A DNA stretch of 64,000 nt from Yamagishiella unicocca. Its lineage: Eukaryota > Chlorophyta > Chlorophyceae > Chlamydomonadales > Volvocaceae. Positions 1 through 12,556 of this stretch are shown piece by piece; positions within the stretch are counted from its first letter, which is position 1, and the number at the start of each line of letters is the position of its first letter. Position numbers and translations under genes: made by a program. The stretch is from positions 186,001-250,000 of the forward strand of contig BDSL01000034.1 in assembly GCA_003116995.1 (NCBI GenBank), given 5' to 3'. The notes below the pieces were generated by a model. It saw nothing but the letters and a program-made list of their open reading frames with translations. It was not told where the DNA came from and ran no database searches.

Positions 1-1844
1 CGGTGAATAATACTTGGGTGCGCAAAGAAGGGTCTTGCATTGTAATGATACTGGCCCTGTAAATCCCAATTACCTCAAGCCCAAACGGTGCTTACTGTCG
101 TATGTTACGTGTCTAGGTAGTCTTGTTAGGATGTGGTTAGGGATTACTTTGCCATGTCCTATACCCAATAAGATTCTGGCTGAAGGATAAGGTGTTAAAG
201 AAATGCGCCACTTGCCACCGTAACAACTGCCGGCTTACGGTCGCTTACTCTGCAGCCCGACACCGCTACACAGCTACCAGACCACTCTATGCAGAAACTT
301 TACCCCACTGGCGAACCCACAATACGCGCAGGGCATACTGTATTGAACCTACTAAACTCTAGCCACGTCTCTAGCTGCTTGCCTAGCTGCGACTGCTTTG
401 AAAGGACTGCTAGCCTTACAGGAGTACCGCGGGCGGGAACCTTCCTTGCAAATACGTGAATGTGCAGTCAACGGGCGAGAGCACCCCCGGGGCTGATCTG
501 GCACCACACCTTCGCGCCGCCCGGTGGGAGGTGCGCTTGGCGTGGCCCGGAAGCCGACGCACAAGGGTCACTGGCACAATCCACATAGATTTCCCGGTAA
601 TTTCGTCACCCCAGTGCCACGACGCTGCGCAGGACAGAAAATCCTGCAAAGACCTGCGCAATAACCACGCACCGTGCTGGACAGCAGCCATGTGCCGGGG
701 GGCCAGACTAGAAAGAACAGCAGGTGGCCCCTACAGATATTCCCCTAGGCCTGCACGACCCCAGGGTGGGGCAAGTCGCAAGTGACGTAACGCGGACATC
801 GGCGGACCCACCAGGGTTACTGCCCGCCCGCCACCAAGACATCTACACCTGCCATGGTATCAGCCGCGACAGGAGCAGGCAGCTGCGATGGCTCCAGGGG
901 GCCGGTGCCTCAACGACAATGCCATAGCCTCCGTCCTTAAGCGGCCGCAGCAGCCCTATCCACCGCTTGAGGGTCGGGCAGCGCATCCACCATTACGGCC
1001 GAATAGCTCCAGAGTTCCGAGACCCTGTGTCGAACGACGATGAATCTTAGGCCGGCCCTGCCACCCCTGCTGGCCCCTTGCGAGCGCTACGCTGGCCAGG
1101 GACTGCGAGAGCCACTATGGGGATGGGGATGGAGCTGTAACTCCGATGGGAAGCTTGTGGGATGGGCGCTGCCGAGGTGGGGATGGGAAGTTTCAGGTGG
1201 ATTTGTGACCGACCCCCTCGCCTGCGGATGACTGGATGGAAGGCCTAATGCGTCTCTCGTGCCTGGTCTGGCCGAGCAGGCCCGAGCTTGCAAACTTTAA
1301 CGGAGGAATAATGAGGTTCAAGACTGCTACTTAAGTCCCATTTGCTGTAATGAGGTCCAAAACTGCTACCCAAGTCCCCTAAGCTGTCAATGTCAGAAGC
1401 CGCTGTTAACGGAGCCGAACTATAGACCCTAGTAATAGCCAGTGGCCTGTGCGCTTACGTCAGCTAGCACATGGCAATTCATCCCTGCTTCGCCGCGTAC
1501 GGCAAGTACGAAAGTAGCGCTCAGACCTGCGGGCATCATGGCTGGTTGCTGTGCAGCGCCTCAAGTTGGGACCGCCAAACTTAGGCGACCTTGGGGCTGC
1601 TGCCTGCTTATGCGTGTGCGTGTATACGCTCCCAGATGTGCGGTGACGTATGGTCAACAAGCGAACTGGTAACATATCCATGAAGGGCCTGGACACCGCC
1701 CGCACGAACCGCCAGGTGCTGCCTGCAGGGATGTGACCCCATAGCAAGGAACCCCCCCAAACGTATGTAGAAAACATTGCCCTAATCGGTTTCTTAGTAC
1801 ACGGGCTTTCCTCACAAACCCCTCCGAGACACCTCTTCTGACTC
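1..1844. other. Intergenic, no gene recognised
   Basis: I find no convincing exon on either strand. Open frames here lack recognisable domains and splice context. The only structure seen is a 39-bp tandem duplication at 1310-1387. The 3' untranslated region of the dolichyldiphosphatase gene (minus strand) must lie in the right-hand part. Confidence 0.5.
1310..1387. repeat. 39-bp imperfect tandem duplication
   Basis: Two adjacent copies, 1310-1348 and 1349-1387, both beginning AATGAGGT and both containing ACTGCTAC and AAGTCCC. They differ at a handful of positions. Confidence 0.8.
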
Positions 1845-2612
1845 CTAGCCTTGCGCAAGCCCACGCTTCCGTATTACAGCCTCAGCTTTGGCTGCGACCG
1901 CTTCACTGCGTCTCTTGGCCCCGCCGCAATGCCATGCGGCCTCATCCCTCAGCGGGTCGGGCGTATCCCATGTGGACTTCAAGTGCAGCATACGCCCCAG
2001 GCTGTTGTTTACGAGGTTTTCCCAGCAACGCCATCCCAACACAGCATAGCATACGACGCCGAGTACGATACCCAACACAGCGCCCGCAGCCACCTGCTCT
2101 GGCATGTGATACCCCAGGTAGACTCGCGACACGGCCGTCAGAGCCGTAGCACACCCCAATGCCAAAACCTCGCAGGCTTCTGTCAGTCTTGTGCCAGCGC
2201 TTTTCCCGCTCAACCGACGCACGCACAGCAGCAGGTGCAGCGCTAAACCAAATGCAATACACTGCGTGTGCGAACTCGGCATACCAAATGAATCGCACAG
2301 ATCCAGCTTGGCGCAAGTAGCTGCCGGCCGCGGATGTCTAAGGGCATGCTTGAGCCCGCGCGCGATGCCTTCGTTGATCACCAAGCCGGCCACGATGACG
2401 CCCTCGTGGACTTCCCTATGACCAGAAGTTCTAGTTACAAAGCACTTTTCAACACAGCATAGTTATTTGCTTAAGAAAGCGCACCTGCGCGAGTAGAACC
2501 GCGAGAAGTGATGCATAATGAGCACGTATGGCAGAAGCGCTGCGTATGCCAGCAACTTTCCAAGCTTGTCGCCCTCTTCATAAAACACACAGCTGAAGTC
2601 GGTAAAAGCCAT
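1845..2612 (-). CDS. DOLPP1: Dolichyldiphosphatase (PAP2 family)
   Basis: Removes a phosphate from dolichyl diphosphate so the lipid carrier of N-glycosylation can be reused; the family acts in the ER membrane. Two exons: 2612-2485 and 2415-1845, with a 69-nt intron and the junction inside an Arg codon. The product is 232 aa, close to the family's ~238. It shows the three PAP2 phosphatase motifs in order: KHALRHPRP (about residues 64-72), MPSSHTQ (about 86-92) and SRVYLGYHMPEQV (the SRxxxxxH motif). Hydrophobic stretches fit several membrane spans. The N-terminus MAFTDFSCVFYEEGDKLG matches the family's start, which fixes the initiation codon at 2612. The family is clear. The substrate is inferred from closest resemblance to DOLPP1 and plant LPP-gamma. 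Confidence 0.9.
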
Positions 2613-4172
2613 GCCTGGTGGTGTGCCGCTACCCACCGTCTAGGTGCTAAGGGGTGAACCCACCGTCCAGGTCCCAAGGGCTGTACTTTCCTACAACGGC
2701 TTTGCAGCGACTTGAAAACTGAGTGCTTTCGGGATTTGTGTGTAGAAGGCGACGGTTACCCCGTTACCCGTGTGTGTGGGGCATGACGAAGCTGAATACC
2801 TGTGTACGAGCAACGGTTACCCACACCCGTTCTGGTTTTCGGCCTCCCTAGCCCTCGCTGACTCGGATCAACACATTGCTATCTAGACCCCTCTCCTGCC
2901 CCACAGGGTACACGCCTGACACGTGTAACTGGCCGCTCATGCAGCGTGCATTTACGATGGCCTGGGATCAGTCAACCATGACGACTTCCGATCCCCGCCA
3001 CGATCCATTCAAGCTGACTGTCCTCCAACTTTCTGCGAATATTTGCACGGAGCACATGAGTTGCGGAGCTCGCAACCAGCAGCAGCAAGCATGGCGGGCG
3101 CTGCGTTCGTCGATGTCAGCGGCGCGGCATCTGGGCATGGCATTACAAGCTGCAAGAAGAGCGTTTGAGAGCGTTAACTAACACACACGTGTCGTGCGCA
3201 TGCATCTCGCCCCCTTGGTACGTACGTCCAACCTGCGCAGTGCTCTTGTCGCATATATACGTAATGCTTCGTACGGCCCTCTCATCACCTGTCACCTATC
3301 ATCCTGTCCTCACAAACGGCTACTGCTCTGCACGCTGCGGGGAAAACCCACATGGGCGGACCTCAGGATCCAAACTGCGCATCTGGACCATCCGCTATAC
3401 GCCCCAGGCACGCGCGATTTCCCTCGAACTCAGCCCACTTAACATACAGCCAACCAACGAGCTCCTGACATCTTGACGCGCCAACAACGAGTTCTACCTA
3501 CGGGTCTGAAAGGAGGGACCAGCGTGCGTTCCCAGCAGCAGCTGAGAGGAAGGGAAGAAGCCGCTCCGGCCCGCTTCCTTGCACAACCCCACAGCGGAAT
3601 TGCATGTTCGCGGCTCACTGCCGGGGGCCCCCAAAAGAAGAGCTACCAGGCCACACGACGCGCTGAGCTGCGACGGGAGCGCAGCGACGGCGAGGCCTCA
3701 CGCCGCACCCTTTGCTGCCATCCAACCTCACCATCAGCTGGCGCCGGCGCATCCGCCCTCCACCAGGCGCGCGCGCGGCCCCTGGCGCCGGAAAGCAGCG
3801 GGTCCTTACCCAGTACACCAAGCCCACGCATCTTACCAGAGACGGTACCATTAGCTGCCCACGAGGCCTGTGTCGCACACCCCGTGCGCCCGTGGCTTCC
3901 CCGACTGCTCCCGTCGTAACGCACCCCTTTCATTTCATGGGTATCTACAGCACCAGCATCGCGCCGGCGGCCCGGTACCGTACCCCTCCTTAAGCCGGCA
4001 CTCTGCCGTGCGCTGCACCCACACTGCATTGCACCCCCTGTCAGTCTACACCACACCACCGTCTCCTATCCCACAGCAAACCAGCTTCGCCCCCCTCCAG
4101 CGCTCAGTGTCACTGCTCACCCCCCACTCCCCATCTCCCAAGGGGAACTCTCTCCGTTCGCCCGCCCATCCA
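2613..4172. other. Intergenic between two minus-strand genes
   Basis: Holds the dolichyldiphosphatase promoter side and the 3' end of the OPR gene. Open frames on both strands around 3470-4060 have no recognisable domain and look like GC-rich chance frames. A TTACA (TGTAA on the minus strand) occurs near 3144, far from the OPR stop, so the true 3' end is not settled. Confidence 0.5.
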
Positions 4173-7100
4173 TCACCACTCCGGCTCCACTCGCGCCGCG
4201 TCCACCGCCCCCGGCGCCTCCCCGTCCGCGCCGTCGTAGCTGCTCTGCGCCAGCCGCCGCCGCGCGTGCTGCTGCATCTCGTGCAGCCGCCCCAGCAACT
4301 GGAGGCTCAGCGGCACCTCCAGCTGCGCGCACGCCCACGCCAGGCGGCACAGGCACGGCTCCTTATAGCGCACCACCACCAGCGCGTGGTGCTGCAGCGC
4401 CTGGAACAGCCCTCGGTGCGGGTGGCCCAGCTTGGCGTAGGCCCAGGCCACCACCGAGCCGTCCCATGCGCAAAACTCCTCCAACCGGCCCACCACCTCC
4501 TGCGCCGCGCCGTCCAGCAGCTCCGGGCAGCTGTGGCCGTGGTACGACACCGCCCACAGCAGCTGCGTGACCTCGTGTGGGGTGAGCAGGTGCAGCAGCG
4601 GCCTCAGCTCCTGCACCAGGAGGCTGTAGAGCGGCTGGTTGTAGAGGTTGCTCTTCGCGTAGCCCCAGAGCAGCTTCACCATGCTCTTGGCGTGGCCGCG
4701 AGGAGTGGCGGCGGCGCCGCCAGCGCCCATCCCAGCACTGCCGTCGGCTTCGTCGGCGTCCGAATCTGAGCGCGCAGAGATGCCGCCGCCGCCGCTGCCG
4801 CGGCGGTCGCCCGCGTCGGATGCGCCGCGTCGGTCGCTGGCGGCCGCCGCGTCGCCACATGCGTCCCGTGGCGGCGGCCTGCGCGCCTGCAGCGGCACGC
4901 CGGCGTCGTCGTGGTGGTGGTGGAGGAGGGGCGGCAGGCGCCGCAGCAGCGGCCGGGTGTCGGGCTGCAGCGCGGATGCTCGCGACGCGGGCGGGTCAAG
5001 GGGTACGGCCACAGCGGCATCTGCGGTCGAGGAGCTGAAGCTGCTACTGCTACTGCCGCGGCCGGTACTGCTCGCCGCGTGTGTCGGACGTGCGGGGCTG
5101 GCGGCAGCGTCCGTTTCGAGAGCGTCGGTGTGGAGGCGTTGTGGTGCCCAGATCTCCGACGCAGCTCGCCGCCACCCCGGCCCCCCCGTTGCGTCGTCAG
5201 TGACGCCGGCGGCGCCGCCATCCGCCGCCAACCGCAACGGCGCGATCGGAATTGCCTCCAGGTACTGCTGCTGCTGCTGCTGCAGCTGCTGCTGCTGTTG
5301 CCGCCTCCGGTGCTGCTGCTGTTGCTGCAAGACCGCAGCCGACGAGGACTCCTCCCACTCGCGCTGCCGTTGCCTCCACTGCGCCTCCTCCTCCTCCTCC
5401 TGCGCCTGCAGTGAGAAGTAGTACTGCTGCTGCCGCTGCGCCACCGGGGCCGCGTGCCGCTGCCTTCGCAAGCGCACCCGAGACACCAGCACGCGGGCGG
5501 CTCGCACCAGCAGCTGCCGGTCCTGGCACTTGAGCACCGCCAGCGCCCACACCAGGTTAGAGAGCTCCAGGTCGCTGAACTCCCGCAGCCGCGGCTGGGC
5601 CACTCGGCACACGCTGGTGGTCAGCGGGCCGTGGTAGTGCTTGGCCCGCGCGAACGCCCACAGCAGCGTGCTCATGCCCTGAGGGTCACGTCCAGAGGTT
5701 AACACGTTAGCAACAAAGTTACAACGGTGCCAATGCGATCTGTAATGAATGCCTCAGACATGGATACAAACACCTGAAAATCCCCTCTCCCCTCTTCCCC
5801 GGCCCCCTTCCCCCTGCCCACTCGCACCCGCCCTCCACCGGGTCTTCTTGCCACTCCCCCCTCCCCCCTGCCCCCCACTCTCACCTGTGAGTCCAGCCGG
5901 TCCACACGGGCCGCTGCTGCGTTAGCCAGGCCGTTGAGCAGTATGGGGTTGCAGTACCTGGCGACCCGGACCGCCTCCGCCACTGCGCCCGCCAGCACAC
6001 ACAGCTCCTGCGGCCCCAGCGCCCGCAGGCTGCGCAGCACCCGCTTCGCCAGCAGGTCCATGTGGCCGCTGTGCACCAGCCGCAGCTTCACCGCCGCGTG
6101 CACCAGCTGCGCCAGGCCCGCCGGGATGACGGCCTCCAGGCGGCTCGGGCAACACACCGCCGCGAAGAGCGGCTCCACCAGCTCGGCCGGCACGTGGTGC
6201 CCCGCGTCTCGCAGCTCCCCCGCGGCCCACAGCGCGTTGCACAGCTCCTGGTCTGACATGGCGCCCGCACGCGCCGTGGCCTGCCGCAGCAGCGCCGCCA
6301 GCTCGGCGGGCGGCAGCGGGCAGGGCTGGATGCGGCCGCAAGCCCACAGCGCGTTGCTGGCGCCCTGCGGCGTCAAGTCCCCCCGCCGCGCCACCTCGGG
6401 AACAAGCACCTGCACCAGCTGCGCCATTAGGCTCCCGCTGCCGCTGCTGCTGCTGGGGCTCCTGGTGGGGGGGGTGCTGTTGGTGGGGGTGCTGTCGCCT
6501 CCAGGTTCTACCCCTCCCGGCGCCGCTGTGCCCGTTGGCGACGATGACGATACTGGTGCTGCGGCTCTCCGTGCTAGCTTCCCTGGAGTCGAGCTGGAGC
6601 GCCGTACCCCTGGCGCCCCTGCCACCTGCCGGCTGCTGTCTCGAGGGCCCCGGGACGCACCGCCGCCGCCGCTGCCGTCGCTGCCGCCGCCCGAGCCCAC
6701 GACGCCTCCGGCGCCGTCGCTGTCCTCCTCGTGCATCGGCGGGTGCAGGGCCGGCGGCGGCAGCTGCGACGCGAAGGCCCACATCATGCTCACCAGCTCC
6801 TGCGTGGCGGCGTGCCGCAGCCCCCCCGGCGCCGCCGCCGCCGCCAGCACCAGCTGCGCCAGGTGCGCCAGCAGCTCCGGGTGGTGGTGCTGCAGCTTCG
6901 CGAACGCCCACGCCGTGTTGGCCACGTCCTGACTGTTCAGCTCGCGCGGCGGCGCGCGCAGCAGCAGCCCCGCCGCCGCGTCGAACAGCTCCTCGCAGTG
7001 GCACTGCGCCGAGGCACACGCCCACAGCAGGTTGGCCAGCCCCGAGGGGTTGAAGCTGCGCAGCTGCGGCAGCGCCGCCTGCACAGCGGCCGAGATCATG

Positions 7101-8604
7101 CTCCGGTCCTGGCTGGCCGCCGCCACCGCCCAGGCCAGGTTGTGCAGCTCCTGCGGCTTGAAGGCGTGCAGGCGCTTCTTGCCGGCGGCGATGATGGCGG
7201 CCCACAGCGCAACCTCCCTGTAGCCTAGTTTGGCAAGCCCGAGGGCCAGGTTGGACAGCTCCTGTGGGGGGGCCCCTTCCAGCTTGGCGCTCCCATGCGC
7301 CAGCAGCTGCGCCGCGGCCGCCACCAGCAGCTGCGAGTGGTCGCGGCCGCGCATGGCGCCCAGAGCCCACACGACGTTGGCGAACTGGCGCGCCGAGTCG
7401 TAGTGGTGCAGCTGGGAGAGGAAGTCAGAGGAGAGGTCGGCGAGGAGGAGCGAGGACGCGGTGGCGGCGGCGGGAGGGGGTCCGCCGGGAGAAGGGGCCT
7501 GCGCGCCGCCGCCGGCGCGACGCCGCTGCCAGAGTGAGTTTGGCAGCGGTGACGACGGCGTCCCTGCAGTCCGCATGCCGGGGGTGGTGGTGGTGGCTGT
7601 GCTGGTGCTGGCTTCCGCCTGATCGCCTTGCTGCTCTCGCCGCCTGCCCGGCCCCGAGGCACCTAACCCTGCTGCCGGTTGCGCCGCTATGCTAGCCGGG
7701 GCAGCGAATGCCGCGGCGGATCTGGATCTGGATCCGGATCCGACGTCTGTTGCGTGTTCTAGTTTTGCGTCATCAGCGGGTCGTGACCCATCCGAGGGCT
7801 CGTGCTCGTCGCGGTCGCGGTGCTGCTGGTGCTCCCGTCGTGGGCGCGCAGCCGACCCGCCGTTCGTCAGCTTGGCCAGCTTCACTATGGCGGCTGCGGT
7901 GTGAATGGGATTGAGCTGCGAGCGATAGCACTGGACCACCTCTTGCAGCTCCGCGACAGTCCGGGTGCGCGTGATTCGGCGTGTCAGGGCGGCAGCGTCA
8001 CGAGTGTTCAAGCCGCGCTGCTCCCGCCGACTGCCCCATGAGTCCCCCCCCGACCCGTTGCCGTCGCTCGTGCTTCCGCTGGTGCTGGGAGGGCAGTCGC
8101 AACTGCAATCACCGCCGCCGCTTAACGCCGGCCGCTCCTGGTGCTCCACAGCAGGCAGGACGAAGCCGTCGCTTGGGGGCACTGGCCGCTCAAGGGACAG
8201 TGCATGCTGAATTTCCTCAGGACGCGCCGACAGGTGCTGCATGCATAAAGAAAGGGTACCCAACGATGTTTCCAAGGGATTATCGGGCGGCCGCAAACAG
8301 GGACGCCCCGATAATGCGAGGCGCAAGTCCGGTGCCTCAGCGAGCCTCTTCTACGCACCTGCAATGACACCTGAAGGCCGACACCACTCCACGGATGATC
8401 TGCATGAGCGCTGGTTGGCTCCGCACCGATTCGGCCGTCGTGCAGCTGGGACTTCACAGCCTGCAAGCGACGTGGCATATAGGTGGCGCCGCAAAGAGCC
8501 ATCTCCGGCATAATGATAACAGCACTCACTCTTCTGATAATGACACGACTTGTCGAGCTGCAGCGCGAGCCACGACAGGGACGATGTCCCCGAGTCCGCC
8601 ACAT
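4173..8604 (-). CDS. OPR (octotricopeptide repeat) organelle RNA protein
   Basis: Predicted RNA-binding protein of the OPR family. These are helical-repeat proteins that control maturation, stability or translation of specific chloroplast or mitochondrial transcripts. Proposed exons: 8604-8359, 8236-5885 and 5678-4173, giving 1367 aa with all junctions in phase 0. Exon 1 begins MWRTRGHRPCRGSRCSS, rich in Arg/Ser with no acidic residue for over 30 aa, as in an organelle-targeting peptide. Near residues 167-205 is a helical module (TVAELQEVV...AAIVKLAKL) that often precedes OPR repeats and recurs in the gene at 13.5 kb. Repeats with the signature PQEL.NL.WA.A.L occupy about 380-620 and continue in exon 3, for example LSNLVWALAVLK and VTQLLWAVSYHG. 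Long Gln, Ser and Gly tracts separate repeat blocks. No RAP domain is seen at the C-terminus. The family call is firm. The 5' exon is less certain, and the RNA target is unknown. Confidence 0.85.
5262..5332 (-). repeat. CTG/CAG trinucleotide tract (poly-Gln coding)
   Basis: Interrupted CTG runs on the plus strand, inside exon 3 of the OPR gene, encode Gln-rich stretches on the minus strand. This sits in a low-complexity linker between OPR repeat blocks and is probably length-polymorphic. Confidence 0.8.
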
Positions 8605-10078
8605 TAACGTGCCATCCAGGATCCAAGTGCAAGGTAAAAGACAACCCGAAATTATCAGCAAGACGGGCACTGGCTGCACGGCTGCTAGCGAGGCTGCCCC
8701 TAGGGGCGGTGACGTGCCGAGGGCGCTGCGCGCGGCCGACCGACGAACGCTGGCGCTGCGATACTGGGTAGTTCCTTGTGGTCGTTTTAGGACGGATAAA
8801 TTCAATGCAAGGCCGCGATGAACCTAGCCTGGACAAAGGGGCACCATGGCATTTCGCCCATATGGAAAACGGATTGCAAGGGTGGGACGTGCCCTTGCTA
8901 GCGAAGAAGTCAAGCCTGATGATCTGTTACGGTTTGCATCAGCTGCCTAGCCAGGCCCTGCATGCTGGAGAATAGCTCAAGACGCCGTACAGAATGCCGA
9001 TCTCATGAAAAGGTGGTTATAGGTTGCACTTGCACCATACTAGCGGTGCCTCTACATCTCAATTTGACTGAAAAGATTGTGAACACCACAAACCAGGTCG
9101 ACAGGGAAGGTCACAGGGGAATACCTTTGCGCCAAGTCGCTATTTTCAGCTCGATCCGACGGAAAGCGACCCAATTGTGTGCTGGAAATGCAAATGATGC
9201 GGAGGGGAAATACGAAAATTGCAACTTCTCGTGCAAGTGTCCCTGAATTACACAGCGTGACAGCCACTTCCCACCATCTCTTGCCTTTGCGTGCCCTGCA
9301 CACAATGGTGGACATCAAAGAAACGGTATATGGCTGTGGTTCGAATGGCTGAGCACCAGTGAAAAACACAGTCAAGAAGGATCCTGACGAACGAACCTTC
9401 ATTACGATGGGGAGCTTCGACTCACACATTTTTATATCGAGGGAGACGATGCTTACAAGCGCAGCATATGTTTCCTCGCGATAACACGAACCACATGAAC
9501 CACGGGTCTCCTCACGCCACAGCGGGCGATGCATAAGAGCACATGCTTCAAACGCGTTGATGGGAAGCAATTACCGTCGGCCGTCCCCTCGCGTGACATC
9601 TCGTTCTGTGGCTCTCCTACATCACACCGACCTCAACCGCTACGGCTCACCATGTGTCACTAACGACCATACATCTATCTATCATCTATCTTTGCACCTC
9701 CCTGCATCCCCCCAGTTCCCTCCACATAAAAGCAGGGATACCCGCCGCACATCCCCTGCGCCGAAGCAGACAAGCACCAAGCAAGGAAACCCAGGACAAC
9801 TCGCCCAACTGGCTTCCGTATTTTCTGGCGGCTGGTTGCCAGCTAGGAGGCAACACTTCCCCACAGGGGGCCGCGACTCCCCAAAGCCTAAAACTCCTGC
9901 GCTTCACGGCCGGTTCGGTAAAATTTGCATGTCCGCCCTCATGCGGCAATATACGGTGTTCCAGGCAAAAGTGACCAGGGAACGGTGGAAAATGGACCCG
10001 TTGTTCTGCTCATGCCTGCAGCACTGTACTGGTACTGTTTAGAAGGCCCGTTATTGCCCTTTGTTGCTCCGGCAGGTC
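8605..10078. other. Intergenic: OPR promoter side and 3' end of plastid-protein gene
   Basis: No exon recognised. A TTACA on the plus strand near 9246 could be the minus-strand TGTAA polyadenylation signal of the gene ending at 10079, though that implies a long 3' UTR. Open frames around 9050-9570 and 9557-10042 show no domain. Confidence 0.5.
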
Positions 10079-11171
10079 CTATAGTTCCTCCTCCTCCACC
10101 ACCTCCTCCTCCCCCAACGGCGCCTGCGGCTTAGCCGGGCCCTGCATGATGGAGGTTTTGATTCCAAGCTTCTTCAGCAGGTCGTCGCACTGCTGCAGAG
10201 TATCCATCTCCTGCACTCAGCAACCAGGCCGACATGGACGGCAAGATGTTAATTCCAGCAAACGCTTTAATGCAAGGATTAAGGTAGCAGTTTGACGACG
10301 GGTTAAAAAGCCCTGGAGCGTCCCTGGAGCGATTCAGCATGTGGCGTGCGACAAAACGCATCGGAAGGCCAGGGACCAAGCATGTTTGGAATGCGGGCTA
10401 AGCAGGATGTGGACAATACGGTAACGGCGCCACTCCGCCCTCCTTCGCAGCTCACCATCGCATTCAGGTGGTTCAGCTCGTCCACTGCGGCGCGCACCGC
10501 CTTGCCCAGCTTGGTGTTTGGGTTGAGCGCGTCAAAGTAAGTCCCCGGGACCTGTAGTGGGACCAGCGCGTGGTGAGCACGACCAGAGCGTGACGGAATA
10601 GAGTGTGGGGCCTGCAGGGGCCATCTAACCTCACCCCGAATGAGGCGATCTTTAAGACGCCGATGGCTGCCCCTCAATCCAGCCCTATCCTACCCGGACG
10701 CTGGCGTGGCCTCCGCCTCGTACATTGCAAAGCCCCAAACCGAGCACGTCAATCCCCGCCAAGAAGCCCTCGCCAACTCCTATAGCTTCATGTCTTGCCG
10801 CAATATCGACGCACCTCGACGTCGTCCTCCGGGGGAATGCCCACAAACTCCTGCTGGCAGGGTCACATCGAGGCATCGTCACAACCGTGTAGATTATGGA
10901 GCGTGGGGCTGCCAACTGTTTACCGTACACCGCAAATACTTCCCCGACCCACGGTCGTTTCATAATCGCACCGCCGCACCTCAGCAGATCCTTCAGAAGC
11001 CCCCTGCGGCGCGGGCTGGTTTGGAGCTGTTGCCCGGCAGCGCTGCCACGGCTGCGTGTAGGCCGAGCTGGAGCATCCGGGCCTGCCCACGGCGAGGACA
11101 CGCCTTGAGCACGTCGGGCGTGCGATGATTGGCTTGGACGTGAAGGCGGCGTGACAAATTAGCTGCACCAT
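10079..11171 (-). CDS. Small predicted plastid protein, unknown family
   Basis: Four exons: 11171-10980, 10853-10815 (or starting at 10850), 10551-10456 and 10210-10079. All junctions are phase 0 and all sites are GT-AG. The product is about 151-152 aa. The first ~45 residues (MVQLICHAAFTSKPI...) are rich in Ala, Ser and Arg with no acidic residue, as in a chloroplast transit peptide. The body is compact and helical: EFVGIPPEDDVE, then YFDALNPNTKLGKAVRAAVD and ELNHLNAMEMDTLQQC, then DDLLKKLGIK. It ends in a Pro/Glu tail, EEEVVEEEEL. I do not recognise the family. The conserved-looking core and four exactly in-phase junctions argue that it is a real gene. It is too short and split to show up as one long open frame. 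It lies head-to-head with the basic protein gene starting at 11398. Confidence 0.8.
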
Positions 11172-11397
11172 TTTAGCCGGAAATGTGAATGTCCGTTTTG
11201 CGTCAGTATGAAGAGAAGCACAAACTAACGAAACGTAGGGAAGCTGACAACCTTGACCGAAGGGATCAGCTGGAAAAGTAGTGGGATAAATGAAAGCGGC
11301 GTACGGCAAATGTAAGCCAAAACGTTGACCTAAAGCCGAGGATAACTTGCAACAGCAACGGCGAAAGTAAATATCGCAAGTAATAACTGTATGGCAT
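11172..11397. promoter_or_regulatory. Putative bidirectional promoter
   Basis: 226 bp separate the start codon of the small plastid protein (minus, 11171) from that of the basic protein (plus, 11398). Both promoters and 5' UTRs must fit here. I see no clear TATA box or named element. Confidence 0.4.
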
Positions 11398-12556
11398 ATG
11401 CAAAGCCGGTCCAATAAAGCTAAGCCTAGCAGAAAGGCTCCGCGACGTAGTCCACCCGCCTCTGCACCCAAGCGCCCGTCGCGAACACTACCTAAACACA
11501 CAAGAAAGCATCATCCGAGCCTTTCGGTCACGGTTGAACCTTCCCCGGCGGCACAAACACCTGAGTCCCCCGCCTCAGCGCGGGGCAACAAGGGGCGTGC
11601 TGGCCGCGCGGCTGCAAGGGCATTAGCTGCCTCGTCCCTGAGCTCTGAGGCACCTGCCAAGAAGAAGGGAGCTGCTAAAAAGCGGGAGCCCAAGACGGTC
11701 CGCTTCGCACCCGGGCCCTTGAGGGCGCCAGCGGGCGGGCCAGACGGCCACCCAACCGCTGAAGGTCGCGTCGCCAAGCCCGTGCGGTTCCTTGACGGCG
11801 GCTTTGCGCGGGGAAAGAACGTGACGAAGAAGGATGTCCGGGAGCTGGAACAGCCGGAGCTGCTGGGCAATGCGCAGTATGAGCACTCCATAACTAAGGT
11901 GGGAAGGAGTCAAGCTGCGGCAGCGGCAGGGGGTTCTCCGCAGGCTCGCGCAGGTGGTTTGCCGTGCAAGCGAGGCTGGCTAAGTGAATGCCGTACGTCG
12001 CGCGTTGGGTATAGGTATGGATGTGCACATGAAGCCTATGCGCTGGGGTAGGATACCAACAGCCGCACACGCTTCGGGGTGGGGCCAGGAGAGGGTACCG
12101 CAGGCGGAGCAGGGTAGGGATGTGCCGGTGAGACAAATACACGTGACGGAAGGGTACTCCTGAAGTTCTCGATGCTTCTGAAGGTTTCTGTGAGCGCTGT
12201 GGAGCCGGCTGCGGCACACGCACGGATACCGTGTGTGTGCTCCGCGCACCCTCCACAGCCCGCTGCGTCCTCCAATTGAGTGAACGGCCTTTTGAGGAAA
12301 GAGCCGTAACGCTCGGTTGTCCGCTGAGCTCTGCACCCGCCTACCCTCCCATTTGCAGCTCAAGGCCCGGGTGGGTTTGCTGCCCGCGACGGCCCCCTCC
12401 CGGCCCTTCGCCTGCAACCCCAAGGGCTCCGGCTCCAGGGGCAAGCGGCGTAGCGCCGACAGCGGCGGCGCTGACGCAGCTGCTGGTGCCGAAGCGGGGA
12501 GCACGGGAGGCGGCGAATGCGGTGACCATGGGAAGCGGCGGAGAGGGACAGCGTGA
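11398..12556 (+). CDS. Basic, probably nuclear protein with KxVRF motifs
   Basis: Two exons, 11398-11898 and 12359-12556, joined in phase 0 (AAG/CTC), give 232 aa. The N-terminal ~100 residues are Lys/Arg/Pro/Ala-rich (for example KAPRRSPP, KKKGAAKKREPK) and resemble disordered chromatin-associated tails. Two short motifs, KTVRF (99-103) and KPVRF (127-131), fit the RVxF docking consensus for protein phosphatase 1. A more ordered segment follows, KNVTKKDVRELEQPELLG, and crosses the splice junction into LKARVGLLPATAPSRPF. The C-terminus ends GKRRRGTA, a likely nuclear localisation signal. I do not recognise a named family. The PP1 link is inferred from the motif alone. Confidence 0.65.

Noticed and set aside
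456..785. 109-codon plus-strand open frame near the left end
   Set aside because: No domain and several overlapping frames on both strands of equal length.
4681..7695. Long plus-strand open frames opposite the OPR gene
   Set aside because: They are Ala/Arg/Pro-rich shadows of GC-rich coding sequence on the minus strand, which carries clear OPR repeats.
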